DNA from: Cysteiniphilum sp. JM-1
GTDB taxonomy: Bacteria > Pseudomonadota > Gammaproteobacteria > Francisellales > Francisellaceae
NCBI RefSeq assembly: GCF_008711525.1
Contig: NZ_VXKS01000002.1
Coordinates: forward strand, 98,738-162,737
DNA: 64,000 bases
Reading direction: 5' to 3'
Both the position numbers and the translations under genes were made by a program. Below are positions 8,224-16,216 of the stretch, piece after piece; the first letter of the stretch is position 1; each line of letters starts with the position of its first letter. Under the pieces are notes generated by a model, which worked only from the letters and a program-made list of their open reading frames with translations, ran no database searches and was not told the DNA's origin.

Positions 8224-8928
8224 ATGAAACAACATATTGTTTTTATCGGTGACAATAATCCAAAAAATAGTGATATATACCTCAAAATGCAGGCACTAAA
8301 CCACTGGAATTTATTTGTTGCTAAAACCCCAAAAGATATTAATCGTATGCAGATGCAAGGTTCACTTTGCTTGATTCATGCTGAGTACTTTTTAAAAACT
8401 GAAGTTGCCACATGGCGCACCTTAAAAACACGACATAATCTATGCTATATCGTCTATGATTTTACACAAGAACATGAGTTTATCAGTTTGAAAAATGGTG
8501 CTGATGATTATATTGCACTACATGATCCGTTTGATTATTTGATTAATCGAGTAAGCTCGAGACTAGAGTATGTATCACTTAAGCCAGTAACTCAATTAGG
8601 ACACAAAACATCAAATATCGTACGTTTTAATCAATGGCATTTTGACCTAACCACCCTTTCGCTTTATTTTGAAGGCAATGAAATTCACTTAACACAAAAA
8701 GAAAAACTGTTGATGAACATTTTTATTCAACATGACTTTGAAATTCTATCACGCGAGAAATTACACGCCATTTTATACGGTGAAACTGATAATCCTGAAT
8801 TTTTGCGGCGCATTGATCTTTTGGTCTCAAGATTAAAACGTCGCTTGGAATCATATGCTGACGAGCATCAATATTTCCAAGCCATTCGCCATAAAGGCTA
8901 TATTTTCTGCATCCCAACACGTTGGTAG
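8224..8928 (+). CDS. OmpR-family transcription regulator with degenerate receiver domain
   Basis: This 234-residue protein has an N-terminal receiver-like fold (1-118) and a C-terminal winged-helix DNA-binding domain (about 128-232: LTQKEKLLMNIFIQHDFEILSREKL... RRIDLLVSRLKRRLE ... IRHKGYIF). The DNA-binding half is well conserved. In the receiver, the strand that normally ends in the phospho-acceptor Asp reads SLCLIHAEYF, without Asp. The DDYLTKPF-type motif reads DDYIALHDPF, lacking the conserved Lys. It is therefore probably not controlled by ordinary phosphorylation and may respond to a ligand, a partner or its own level (inference). It has an AAAGGA ribosome site. No kinase gene is adjacent; a LuxR-type gene follows about 100 nt downstream on the same strand. 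Confidence 0.85.
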   Translation: MKQHIVFIGDNNPKNSDIYLKMQALNHWNLFVAKTPKDINRMQMQGSLCLIHAEYFLKTEVATWRTLKTRHNLCYIVYDFTQEHEFISLKNGADDYIALHDPFDYLINRVSSRLEYVSLKPVTQLGHKTSNIVRFNQWHFDLTTLSLYFEGNEIHLTQKEKLLMNIFIQHDFEILSREKLHAILYGETDNPEFLRRIDLLVSRLKRRLESYADEHQYFQAIRHKGYIFCIPTRW

Positions 8929-9030
8929 TTTTTTTACTTACAATTTTCATACAATTTATACATTCTAACCGCTTAGCTTCAATGATAGATTGCGTTCATA
9001 CAAATTTATTAATAAAAAATCAGATATAGA

Positions 9031-9873
9031 ATGCAATCAAGACAGCGCAAGGTATTACCCAGTTTAAATCAGTTATTACAACCAAGCCTAAAATGGCAAC
9101 CACTGATTTCACCAGTACAGCGACGCTTGCAAAAATACGGCATCATCCTAAGTGAAATTGACTTCATATTCAATGATGGCGATAAGTTATCAAAAAGAGC
9201 CAAAGCATTTAGCAATCTGACACATGCTAAAACATACTATCAAGCAAAAGTTTTCGATATTGATCCTAGTCTACTGATTGATCAAATGTTTGATGGTGAA
9301 AGCTACAGCTGGCAATCTATTTTCTCACAACATCTCATCAGTAATTACTTTAACAAATTACAATATACCAACATTCCATATCGTATCGTCATTCACAAAA
9401 CAATTGATGATATGACCGTGCTGTTGCAATATAATTACACCATTGACATGATATTGCCATTGCATCATCAAAACCGCTTAATCGAAATTAGTAAAATTGC
9501 TTCTGATCATATCCTCAAACAGTATATTGATCAATTAAAAGCAGTTCATGACTTTACTTATCTAAATCTCTCTCACCTTGAAAATAGACAAGATCTCAAG
9601 CCAAATTCAACATGCTTTCAAGAAGGCAGTCTGATTGATTTTTATAATGCATTAAATACTGATCAAAAAATTGCACCACTATCAAAAAAGCAAAAAGAAA
9701 TTGCTAAGCTCGCCTATGAGGGGTGTACCACCAAAGAAATTGCCTATAAACTCAATATCGCACAATCAACAGCAATAGATTATCTTAATACTATCAAATC
9801 AAAGCTTGGTGCTAATAGCAAAAGCTTGTTGATACAGCGCCTGCATCACTCTCCTTTTTTGTTTTCTGCCTAA
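9031..9873 (+). CDS. LuxR-type HTH transcription regulator
   Basis: The protein has 280 residues. The C-terminal 60 residues are a LuxR/FixJ-type helix-turn-helix: LSKKQKEIAKLAYEGCTTKE, then IAYKLNIAQSTAIDYLNTIK and a final SKLGANSKSLLIQRL. The N-terminal ~210 residues contain no recognisable receiver and no obvious autoinducer-binding signature. The segment with TIDMILPLHHQNRLIEISKI could be a PAS- or GAF-like sensor fold. It follows the degenerate OmpR-like gene on the same strand and is separated from it by 102 nt. No strong ribosome site precedes the ATG. Targets are unknown; the neighbouring dot/icm and island genes are obvious candidates by position only. Confidence 0.8.
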   Translation: MQSRQRKVLPSLNQLLQPSLKWQPLISPVQRRLQKYGIILSEIDFIFNDGDKLSKRAKAFSNLTHAKTYYQAKVFDIDPSLLIDQMFDGESYSWQSIFSQHLISNYFNKLQYTNIPYRIVIHKTIDDMTVLLQYNYTIDMILPLHHQNRLIEISKIASDHILKQYIDQLKAVHDFTYLNLSHLENRQDLKPNSTCFQEGSLIDFYNALNTDQKIAPLSKKQKEIAKLAYEGCTTKEIAYKLNIAQSTAIDYLNTIKSKLGANSKSLLIQRLHHSPFLFSA

Positions 9874-9905
9874 TACTAGCTAATACTAATATTTATGCAT
9901 TGAAA

Positions 9906-10121
9906 TTACGAATAGTTACGGTTGTGAGCTTGATTGTTATTAAAGAAATTTACAAAATATTCCTCAACGTCTCCAGCATCGCTTACAAATGAGTTATTCA
10001 AGTCATTACCTTCAATAACACTTTCATCATTAAGTGATATTTCGTTAACGTTAACGTGATCATTGATATACTCTATCATATCCGTGTTGGCATTATTCGG
10101 TTTGACACTTTTTGCTGACAT
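9906..10121 (-). CDS. Small acidic protein of unknown function
   Basis: This 71-residue protein is strongly acidic and rich in Asn, Asp and Glu (for example NEISLNDESVIEGNDLNNSF), with no signal peptide or membrane segment. A strong AAGGAGCAAAT ribosome site directly before the ATG argues that it is real. The same AAGGAGCAAA(T) context precedes the 698-aa gene upstream in the same direction, and a copy of the dispersed 52-bp repeat lies between the two. I do not recognise a family. Confidence 0.6.
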   Translation of the reverse strand: MSAKSVKPNNANTDMIEYINDHVNVNEISLNDESVIEGNDLNNSFVSDAGDVEEYFVNFFNNNQAHNRNYS

Positions 10122-10202
10122 ATTTGCTCCTTAAAATTTATTTGTGTTTTTAACATTTTTAACTGTTCTCATGACGAAATTTAGTCATGATGGCATTAGC
10201 TA

Positions 10203-10254
10203 CCTCTCCCCTTGAGGGAGAGCTCATGCAGCTTAGCTGCGCGGATGAGGGGGA
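10203..10254. repeat. Dispersed ~52-bp repeat, copy 1
   Basis: It begins CCTCTCCCCTTGAGGGAGAG, a self-complementary hairpin, continues through GCAGCTTAGCTGCGCGGATG and ends in GAGGGGGA. Two further copies occur at 12708-12760 and 48496-48548. It lies between the 71-aa and 698-aa genes. Confidence 0.9.
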
Positions 10255-10342
10255 ATAATTAAAACTCAACTTAATTGTAGAAATTCAGACTTTACCTTAC
10301 CTGTAGAACTTTAGACTCGGGCTTACCGTTGCCTCGTCATCC

Positions 10343-12439
10343 TTAGACAATCTCTGAACCCTTAGATAATTCTTCAAGTGAACTTAGGTAGTTTTTTATT
10401 GATTCTGAAGCATTTTTTTCGGTAGTTGTTTTTCCCCAGTTTACAAAAGATGATGTACTGCGATGCTTGTAAATATCAGTCGTGTTGACCTCTTGACCAT
10501 TTTTAATCCCTGATATTAACTTGTCTACTGCTTTAATCTTTTCTAGTGCATTTTTGTATGTTTCACATTCCCCAAAATTCACATCTTTATCGTTTGCGAT
10601 TCCTTTCAGTCGCTCAATATCATTATTGATCGCGTCATATAGTGCATCCTTGTTCTCTTTAGTAGAATTTTTTATATAATCTTGTAATGGCTTTTTTAAG
10701 TTATTATAGGTTGTTGTATTATTCATTGACCAATGCGAACGTTTATCATTTAATTTAAATGTATCAACAATTGTATCAAAAGACCTACCTGTCAATTCTA
10801 GTGAGTTGCTGTTAATTTTTTCTAACAAATCATTTAATTTTTCAACTCGAGTAATTCCTGAGTTATCTTTGATACGTTGCTTTTGTTTTTCTAGTTCATC
10901 AATGGCTTTTTTGACCACAGGTAGGCTGGTATTGTAGTTAGTAGCATTTTCTTTATTCGCTTCACTGCAATTATCTATATTAACAGGCTGATTTTCTGAG
11001 ACTTTCTTGAAAATTAAAACATCATTTTTTTTATTGTTTATTTTCTCTTCTACCCCTTCTAATTGAAGCTTTATACTATTACAATCAACCTCTTTTTGAC
11101 TTAAATTATGTTTACAATCATCAATGATAGTAGGTAAATTATTGATGTAGATATCTTTCGACTCAGAATTTATACCAAGTGAAATTTTATCTTTAATACT
11201 TTGTTTTAATGTATTTGTATTATCAGAATTATATCGAGTCATTAAATTATCTAATTTACGTATTTTATCTGTGCTTTTAACATCAGAACGAATAGATCCA
11301 TCTTCGTTAAGCAACTCTAAAATTTCTTTGTAATCATTATAAGAATTCTCTAGATTGTCTAAATTTTTCTGCTCTGTCTTAATATCATTTTCTAATGACT
11401 TTACTTTTTCTGATAGATCATCTCTTTGCGTCGTTAGCTCCCTAGAATCTTGATCATTCCTTTCATTAAGTTGCTTTAAAAGTTCTTTTTTATAGTCATA
11501 AAATTTCTGATCACGCTGCTGATAACTTATCAGCAATGGATGTAACGCTGTATAGCTTTTATTTGTACTAGGGAGCTTAGGTATTGGTAATGTTTCATTA
11601 TTATCGTCTTCACTAATATACTCTTTGCTATCGTTCTCGGAAATGATATTCAGATTTTCAAAAGAGCTTTTTATATCAGTATGCGATAAGCTAATAATCT
11701 TAATATCTTTTGGATTTAATTTCTGATGATTGGAAATGCTCTCCATCATCCCCCTCAAAGCACTCATTTTGAGCAGACGTGCTTTAGCGTTACCGCTATC
11801 TTCTACATTAATTTGTTCAAAATAAGATCTTGCAATACGCTGATATTGAGCTTTTAATGTATCCATTAACTCTTGGTCTTCAGGCAAATCTTTTGATTCT
11901 AATTTAGGTAAGCTTGCTATAGCCTGCTCAACTTGATGATCAATAATAGCATCCTTTAAATTAGCATAAGCAGTAGTATTATAGTTTTCTTGACGGGTTT
12001 GACCACGCTTTAGGCGTAATTGTCTAACTAAGTCAGTGATTATAGGATTTGTAATTATATGTTCTTCTTGCTCAGTTCGCACACTCTTTTCTGAGGAGGA
12101 ATTTAAAATATTGATATCCTCACTATTTGATTGAGAGCCCTTCTGTCTATCAACATATTCACTAATATCATCGGAAATTATTGGATCCTCATATTGGGAG
12201 TCGTTTCTGACACCTATATCCAGATTGTTTTTTTCACATATCTGGGTAAATACTTCAGCAATTCCTTCCATTCTTTCCTTTAATATTTTTCCACCATTGG
12301 TTTGAGCCTCAACGGATAGACGCTGATATTCAATTAATATGCCATAAAGTATAGGATATAAAGTATTTGTTGAATCTTTGACTTTTTCATCTTTTATCAA
12401 ACCAAATAGTTTTGATAGGTTATTAATTTCACGTGCCAT
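10343..12439 (-). CDS. Large coiled-coil protein, candidate Dot/Icm effector
   Basis: This 698-residue protein has no signal peptide or membrane segment. It is highly charged, with long predicted coiled-coil stretches (about 300-385: SEKVKSLENDIKTEQKNLDN; and about 425-520). No enzymatic motif is recognised. The last 30 residues are polar and Glu/Ser-rich (ESIKNYLSSLEELSKGSEIV), resembling the C-terminal 'E-block' described for Dot/Icm substrates. This similarity is compositional only. An AAGGAGCAAATT ribosome site precedes the ATG. It lies in an island with repeats and toxin-antitoxin genes, 10 kb from the icmV-dotA block. Effector status is an inference. Confidence 0.7.
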   Translation of the reverse strand: MAREINNLSKLFGLIKDEKVKDSTNTLYPILYGILIEYQRLSVEAQTNGGKILKERMEGIAEVFTQICEKNNLDIGVRNDSQYEDPIISDDISEYVDRQKGSQSNSEDINILNSSSEKSVRTEQEEHIITNPIITDLVRQLRLKRGQTRQENYNTTAYANLKDAIIDHQVEQAIASLPKLESKDLPEDQELMDTLKAQYQRIARSYFEQINVEDSGNAKARLLKMSALRGMMESISNHQKLNPKDIKIISLSHTDIKSSFENLNIISENDSKEYISEDDNNETLPIPKLPSTNKSYTALHPLLISYQQRDQKFYDYKKELLKQLNERNDQDSRELTTQRDDLSEKVKSLENDIKTEQKNLDNLENSYNDYKEILELLNEDGSIRSDVKSTDKIRKLDNLMTRYNSDNTNTLKQSIKDKISLGINSESKDIYINNLPTIIDDCKHNLSQKEVDCNSIKLQLEGVEEKINNKKNDVLIFKKVSENQPVNIDNCSEANKENATNYNTSLPVVKKAIDELEKQKQRIKDNSGITRVEKLNDLLEKINSNSLELTGRSFDTIVDTFKLNDKRSHWSMNNTTTYNNLKKPLQDYIKNSTKENKDALYDAINNDIERLKGIANDKDVNFGECETYKNALEKIKAVDKLISGIKNGQEVNTTDIYKHRSTSSFVNWGKTTTEKNASESIKNYLSSLEELSKGSEIV

Positions 12440-12641
12440 AATTTGCTCCTTAGTGATTATCTATTTTACTGACTTTTTTCTATTTATTATTACAGCAGAA
12501 CACCCTGATTTAGTCATCATTTCTCATTGCTTAAGATATATCAACACAAACGCTGATAAGATTAGGCTTTAGCACTTGATGAAAGTATTTTTTAATGTCG
12601 TTTATGTAGCAATTAGTATCAATAAATGCTTTTAATCATCT

Positions 12642-12698
12642 CTCCTTCGACTTCGCTCAGGGTACGACTTACATCATTGGTTAGGCGTGAGTCGAAGC
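12642..12698. repeat. CTTCGACT/AGTCGAAG palindromic repeat, copy 1
   Basis: CTTCGACTTCGCTCAGGGTA at the left and GAGTCGAAGCC at the right form an inverted pair. Related units occur at 30043-30097, 33110-33154, 33184-33239, 38635-38658 and 51690-51715. Confidence 0.75.
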
Positions 12699-12707
12699 CA
12701 GATATTA

Positions 12708-12760
12708 CCTCTCCCCTTGCGGGATTACTCGTGCAGCTTGCGCTGCGCGGGTGAGGGGGA
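12708..12760. repeat. Dispersed ~52-bp repeat, copy 2
   Basis: It shares CCTCTCCCCTTG at the left and GCTGCGCGGGTGAGGGGGA at the right with the copies at 10203 and 48496. The left hairpin is degraded in this copy (GGGATTACTC instead of GGGAGAGG-like). Confidence 0.9.
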
Positions 12761-12983
12761 TATTATGCCCGCCACTAACGTGGCTGATGACAGTGACTTT
12801 TTTCCCGCAAAAAAGTCACCAAAAAGCTCGCCCTACAAGTTTTGTTAACGCCAATACCATGGGATTTTTGCAAACTCGTTGCACTCAAACATACAAAAAT
12901 CTCATCCATGGTATTGGGCGCAAAACTTTAATGGGCATCAAGTTAGCCAATCAATGCTTATTGACATAGTGATATTCGGAAAG

Positions 12984-13080
12984 ATTGCCATAGGAAATTT
13001 TAGTTTTTAAAGCAGATAAGTGCTTAGCACTGTTTGAGTGCAACGAGTTTGCGTAGCACCTGCTTTAAAAACGTTAAGAA
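12984..13080. repeat. ~97-bp dispersed repeat with internal inverted arms, copy 1
   Basis: It begins ATTGCCATAGGAAATTTTAG. TTTTTAAAGCAG (13004-13015) is the exact reverse complement of CTGCTTTAAAAA (13060-13071), so the unit can form a large stem-loop. A second, clearly related copy lies at 25704-25800 and a 31-bp inverted part-copy at 63158-63188. Confidence 0.8.
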
Positions 13081-13242
13081 ATTTGTGAGGCTAGCGTTTT
13101 TGCTTACTTTTGGGGCAATGCCAAAAGTAAGTCACATCAGCTGTGAAACAGCGGTGAATAAAGTTGAATAAGTAATGAGGCAAAGCTAATTACAGGGCAG
13201 TGGCGGGCATATCAAGTCGATGGAGTCAGGAAAGTGGATGGA

Positions 13243-13257
13243 GTCAGGGCTAATTTT
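13243..13257 (+). repeat. Direct repeat GTCAGGGCTAATTTT, left of the PIN toxin-antitoxin pair
   Basis: An identical 15-bp copy lies at 14125-14139, and a shorter TCAGGGCTAAT at 14030-14040. The PIN toxin-antitoxin genes lie between them. Confidence 0.8.
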
Positions 13258-13296
13258 ATTGCTATTGCATACACCTGACTTGCTCCACTTGATTGA

Positions 13297-13536
13297 TCAT
13301 ATTTTATCTTTGTTTAAAGGCTTATTATCACTTACATTTTTATCCAAGAATGCAATGAGATCATTTGGAGCCATCTTAACGGTATTTCCGCCGAGCTTGG
13401 ACATTATTTTGGCTAACGCAACTCTTTCGGATACCGCGCTCATGATAAACTGATTCATAGAAACTCCTTCTGCCTCGGCAACTTGCTTTAAATCATCATA
13501 GATTGAATTGGGTAGTCTTAGCGCAAAATTAGCCAT
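13297..13536 (-). CDS. Ribbon-helix-helix antitoxin (HicB/Arc-like)
   Basis: This 79-residue protein begins MANFALRLPNSIYDDLKQVA, then EAEGVSMNQFIMSAVSERVA, the classic ribbon-helix-helix pattern (beta strand, then two helices with GVSMNQFI) of Arc/HicB-like antitoxins. The C-terminal ~35 residues (MAPNDLIAFLDKNVSDNKPL) are probably the toxin-binding tail. It overlaps the upstream PIN toxin gene by 8 nt and has an AAAGGAGA ribosome site. Toxin-first order is common for this 'PIN family toxin component / HicB-like' pair. Confidence 0.85.
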   Translation of the reverse strand: MANFALRLPNSIYDDLKQVAEAEGVSMNQFIMSAVSERVALAKIMSKLGGNTVKMAPNDLIAFLDKNVSDNKPLNKDKI

Positions 13537-13942
13537 GATAAATCTCCTTTACTGTTTTCAAAAATTGTTGTGGCGTTATTACCTCCACATTAAAGTTTTT
13601 TGCACCCTTAAAGTCTTTAATATTGTGCGTTACAATATAATCAGCAGCACAGTTTATAGCTGCTTCTAAAACCATTTCATCTTTATTGTCACAACCAGTT
13701 GGTCTATATCTGTAGGATATTAAGACCTTTTCAGATAAATCAATGTATGCCCTTAAAAATTGATCAACAAAGTCATGCTCAAACCTTCTCTTTAACACAG
13801 CCTCATATTCACATATTAAGCTAACAGATACACACGTGATTATCGCGTTATGGGCAATTGATGTTGTTAATATCTGGTATGATGCACCATTTTTTGAATA
13901 AAGTGCACTATATATCACATTGGTATCTAATATTATTTTCAC
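13529..13942 (-). CDS. PIN-domain toxin
   Basis: The conserved start is (V)KIILDTNVIYSALYSKNGAS. The frame is open upstream to a TTG at 13984, but the GTG at 13942 lies directly at the domain start and is preferred; the true start is not certain. PIN acidic residues are visible: D in LDTNV near the start, E in ICEYEAVL, D in CDNKDEMVLEAA and D near YIVTHNIKDF. PIN toxins are metal-dependent ribonucleases. It is followed by a ribbon-helix-helix antitoxin with 8-nt overlap. The pair is bracketed by TCAGGGCTAAT direct repeats, suggesting insertion as a unit. Confidence 0.9.
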   Translation of the reverse strand: MKIILDTNVIYSALYSKNGASYQILTTSIAHNAIITCVSVSLICEYEAVLKRRFEHDFVDQFLRAYIDLSEKVLISYRYRPTGCDNKDEMVLEAAINCAADYIVTHNIKDFKGAKNFNVEVITPQQFLKTVKEIYHG

Positions 13943-14064
13943 AATAAGCCACTGGTTATTCGACCCTTTTGATATTATATACAATATTACTTATTTGTCA
14001 TTAGCAATGACAATTTAAAAGTGACGAAATCAGGGCTAATAGTTCTTAAAATACACTTTTAATC

Positions 14065-14139
14065 AGAGTGACAGCAGCAGAGTGACAGGGTCAGAAGGGG
14101 TGACGGGGTCAGAGGAGTGACAGGGTCAGGGCTAATTTT
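14065..14139. repeat. Short tandem array of AGTGACAGGGTCAG-type units
   Basis: About three degenerate units (AGTGACAGGGTCAGA, GGGGTGACGGGGTCAGAGG, AGTGACAGGGTCAGG) end in GCTAATTTTT. The array runs up to and slightly into the 3' end of the 684-aa gene (stop at 14132). The last unit includes the 15-bp direct repeat also found at 13243. Confidence 0.75.
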
Positions 14140-16186
14140 TGTCATGACCCAACGTCGTCCTTGAGTCATGACCCATTTGAGTATACTGAGTGATATTAGT
14201 ATCTAACTGCGCAAGTGGTTGTCGAGAAGAGAAGAAGCTTATCACTTTATTTTTAAGCCAAGAAAACCAATTAGCACTATCAGATAATAATGCATTTACT
14301 CTTTGAGCAATATTGCCGCTGTGAGCTTGTACTTTGCTTGCATGATTCTGTGCAAAATTCTCATAACAATTAGCAACAAAATAGTTGGTATTTATACCGC
14401 CTACACCTAGATTATCATCCATTTTTTGTATCAAGGTACTGCACTTTGGCGTGCCCGTATCTATTAACGAAGGCGTTACTCCAGCATTGTAAATATTATA
14501 CTGATCATTCAGCTTATGGATTGCCATAGAAAAGTTATGATCATCTATACGATTTTCCAGATAGTCTTTTAAGATTGTATCCACCTTAGATGCTAACACA
14601 CTTGACTGACCATTAACCAAATAAGACTTAAACAGCGTGTTTAAGTTTTCAATATAACTAAAACGCTCGTTGGCACTCTTACAGCCCTTTAAATTCTGAT
14701 GATCACTCAAAGCTAAAAACATCGCTTGCATCATCGATGAATGGTCTTTTTGCTGATCAACATTGCGATGAAAGTGATTAAGATATAGTTTCAAAAATGC
14801 ATTTTTTAAGTTGAACTGTTGGGACGCCTGATAAGGTATATTTTGCACGGCTAAATACAAATCATCTTTAATGGATTGAATATATTTTATTGTCTCTTCT
14901 CCTTCAACTGCTTGATGAAACCATATGTTTTGTTTGGAGCTAGGTGTTTCTTTAGGTATATTTTGCAGAAATTTACGATAACAACCATTAACTTTGTTAA
15001 GTAATGACAGTGAAATATTATCCTTGGCAATCGTATTTAAAATAGCAATATCGCTCATTAGCATTGCCTCTTTGGCTGTACTATTGACCGAGTCATATTT
15101 TAATCGTCGTGAATGTTGATTAACCGGAATATTAACCACATAGAACAAACTGATTTCATCGTCATATTTCAACATGTCATCTTGCTCAGCATTATAATCA
15201 TGCATCGCACGGAAAATATTTTTTGCACTTTGTTCTTGGTTATTTTGATCATAGTACACCGGTATTGAGGTGAATAAATTGTAGATGAATGGGTTACCAT
15301 TTGTAGCTTGATTATTACGATCTAAAAATTCTGCTATCTGTTTTTCAATCGATTTGGTTTGACCAATATTTATCTTTCTTAATGATGGGCAGCGATATTG
15401 AATCTCAACTGGTGTCGGCTCCTTTTTACTGACAATATCAGATAGACGATATTTTTCAATCTTCATAATTGCTGGATCGCACTGTTTTTTACTATGACTA
15501 GATTGGCTAACGCCATGCGTGTGAGTCAATAGTCCCGTGACCGCATTGGTTTCGATCACATCAATATCAAGTGCGGTATTAATTTTGAGGTATTCTCTCA
15601 GTGCTTTATCATCTCTAACAATTATTTGGCTTTCTTTTTTAAGCAGCTTACATAAGTGATTTTCTACGCTAAGTGCAAATTGCTCACGCTTTTTATCAAT
15701 AAATTGATTAAGCTTAGCAATACTCATTTCACGCTCACTATTTAAGAAACCAAATAACGCCCTATTAATATTGTCATAAGACGCACTGTATATCGTCTTA
15801 AATACCTGCTCTTTAATATCTGGTGAAGCATTCTGCATCGTAGCATTAATAACCCGCCAGCAATGAAAATACATCTCTTTATGAATAGGAATAATGCTAA
15901 AACGCTGATCAGAGAGCATAATTTCTGCATGGTGACGCGCATAGCCTTTTTGCCATTTTTCAGCATCAATATTAGCCGATAGTTTTTCAACTATCGTTTG
16001 TGAGCTTTGAATGCCTAAGCTATCGATACAGCACAATCGCTTGGTGTTATTATCATAGCTTTCAAACAATACTTGACCGTTTATATCGTAATATAAGTCA
16101 TTCTGGTCTCCATCAACTGATAATGCTAATAACTTATGGTAAAAATTTTTAGGCACCGCTTTATTTTCTAATTTATTATCACCCAT
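14132..16186 (-). CDS. Large cytoplasmic protein of unknown function, candidate effector
   Basis: This 684-residue protein has no signal peptide or membrane segment. It is mixed alpha-helical and charged, and no catalytic motif was recognised. Segments such as YRCPSLRKINIGQTKSIEKQ and IFRAMHDYNAEQDDMLKYDD look globular. It follows the 875-aa gene by 30 nt, with its own AGGAGA ribosome site, so the two form an operon. The 3' end runs into the short tandem array, and the last residues (GHDSRTTLGHDKN) may have been shaped by it. Large unknown genes next to a Dot/Icm locus are often translocated effectors; this is inference without sequence proof. Confidence 0.7.
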   Translation of the reverse strand: MGDNKLENKAVPKNFYHKLLALSVDGDQNDLYYDINGQVLFESYDNNTKRLCCIDSLGIQSSQTIVEKLSANIDAEKWQKGYARHHAEIMLSDQRFSIIPIHKEMYFHCWRVINATMQNASPDIKEQVFKTIYSASYDNINRALFGFLNSEREMSIAKLNQFIDKKREQFALSVENHLCKLLKKESQIIVRDDKALREYLKINTALDIDVIETNAVTGLLTHTHGVSQSSHSKKQCDPAIMKIEKYRLSDIVSKKEPTPVEIQYRCPSLRKINIGQTKSIEKQIAEFLDRNNQATNGNPFIYNLFTSIPVYYDQNNQEQSAKNIFRAMHDYNAEQDDMLKYDDEISLFYVVNIPVNQHSRRLKYDSVNSTAKEAMLMSDIAILNTIAKDNISLSLLNKVNGCYRKFLQNIPKETPSSKQNIWFHQAVEGEETIKYIQSIKDDLYLAVQNIPYQASQQFNLKNAFLKLYLNHFHRNVDQQKDHSSMMQAMFLALSDHQNLKGCKSANERFSYIENLNTLFKSYLVNGQSSVLASKVDTILKDYLENRIDDHNFSMAIHKLNDQYNIYNAGVTPSLIDTGTPKCSTLIQKMDDNLGVGGINTNYFVANCYENFAQNHASKVQAHSGNIAQRVNALLSDSANWFSWLKNKVISFFSSRQPLAQLDTNITQYTQMGHDSRTTLGHDKN

Positions 16187-16216
16187 GCTATTTCTCCTAC
16201 TATGTTTAGAGTACTT

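Larger units (their letters stand above)
12440..13296. other. 857-bp gene-poor stretch filled with dispersed repeats
   Basis: There is no convincing gene. The region holds a CTTCGACT-type repeat (12642-12698), a 52-bp repeat (12708-12760), an inverted pair at 12851-12870/12894-12917, a 21-bp sequence at 12871-12891 whose exact reverse complement is at 13031-13051, a ~97-bp repeat unit (12984-13080) and a GTCAGGGCTAATTTT direct repeat (13243-13257). The pattern suggests remnants of small non-autonomous elements. Confidence 0.75.

Noticed and set aside
12751..12969. 72-aa plus-strand frame in the repeat region
   Set aside because: It lies wholly across a 52-bp repeat end and inverted repeats, has no ribosome site and an unnatural composition.
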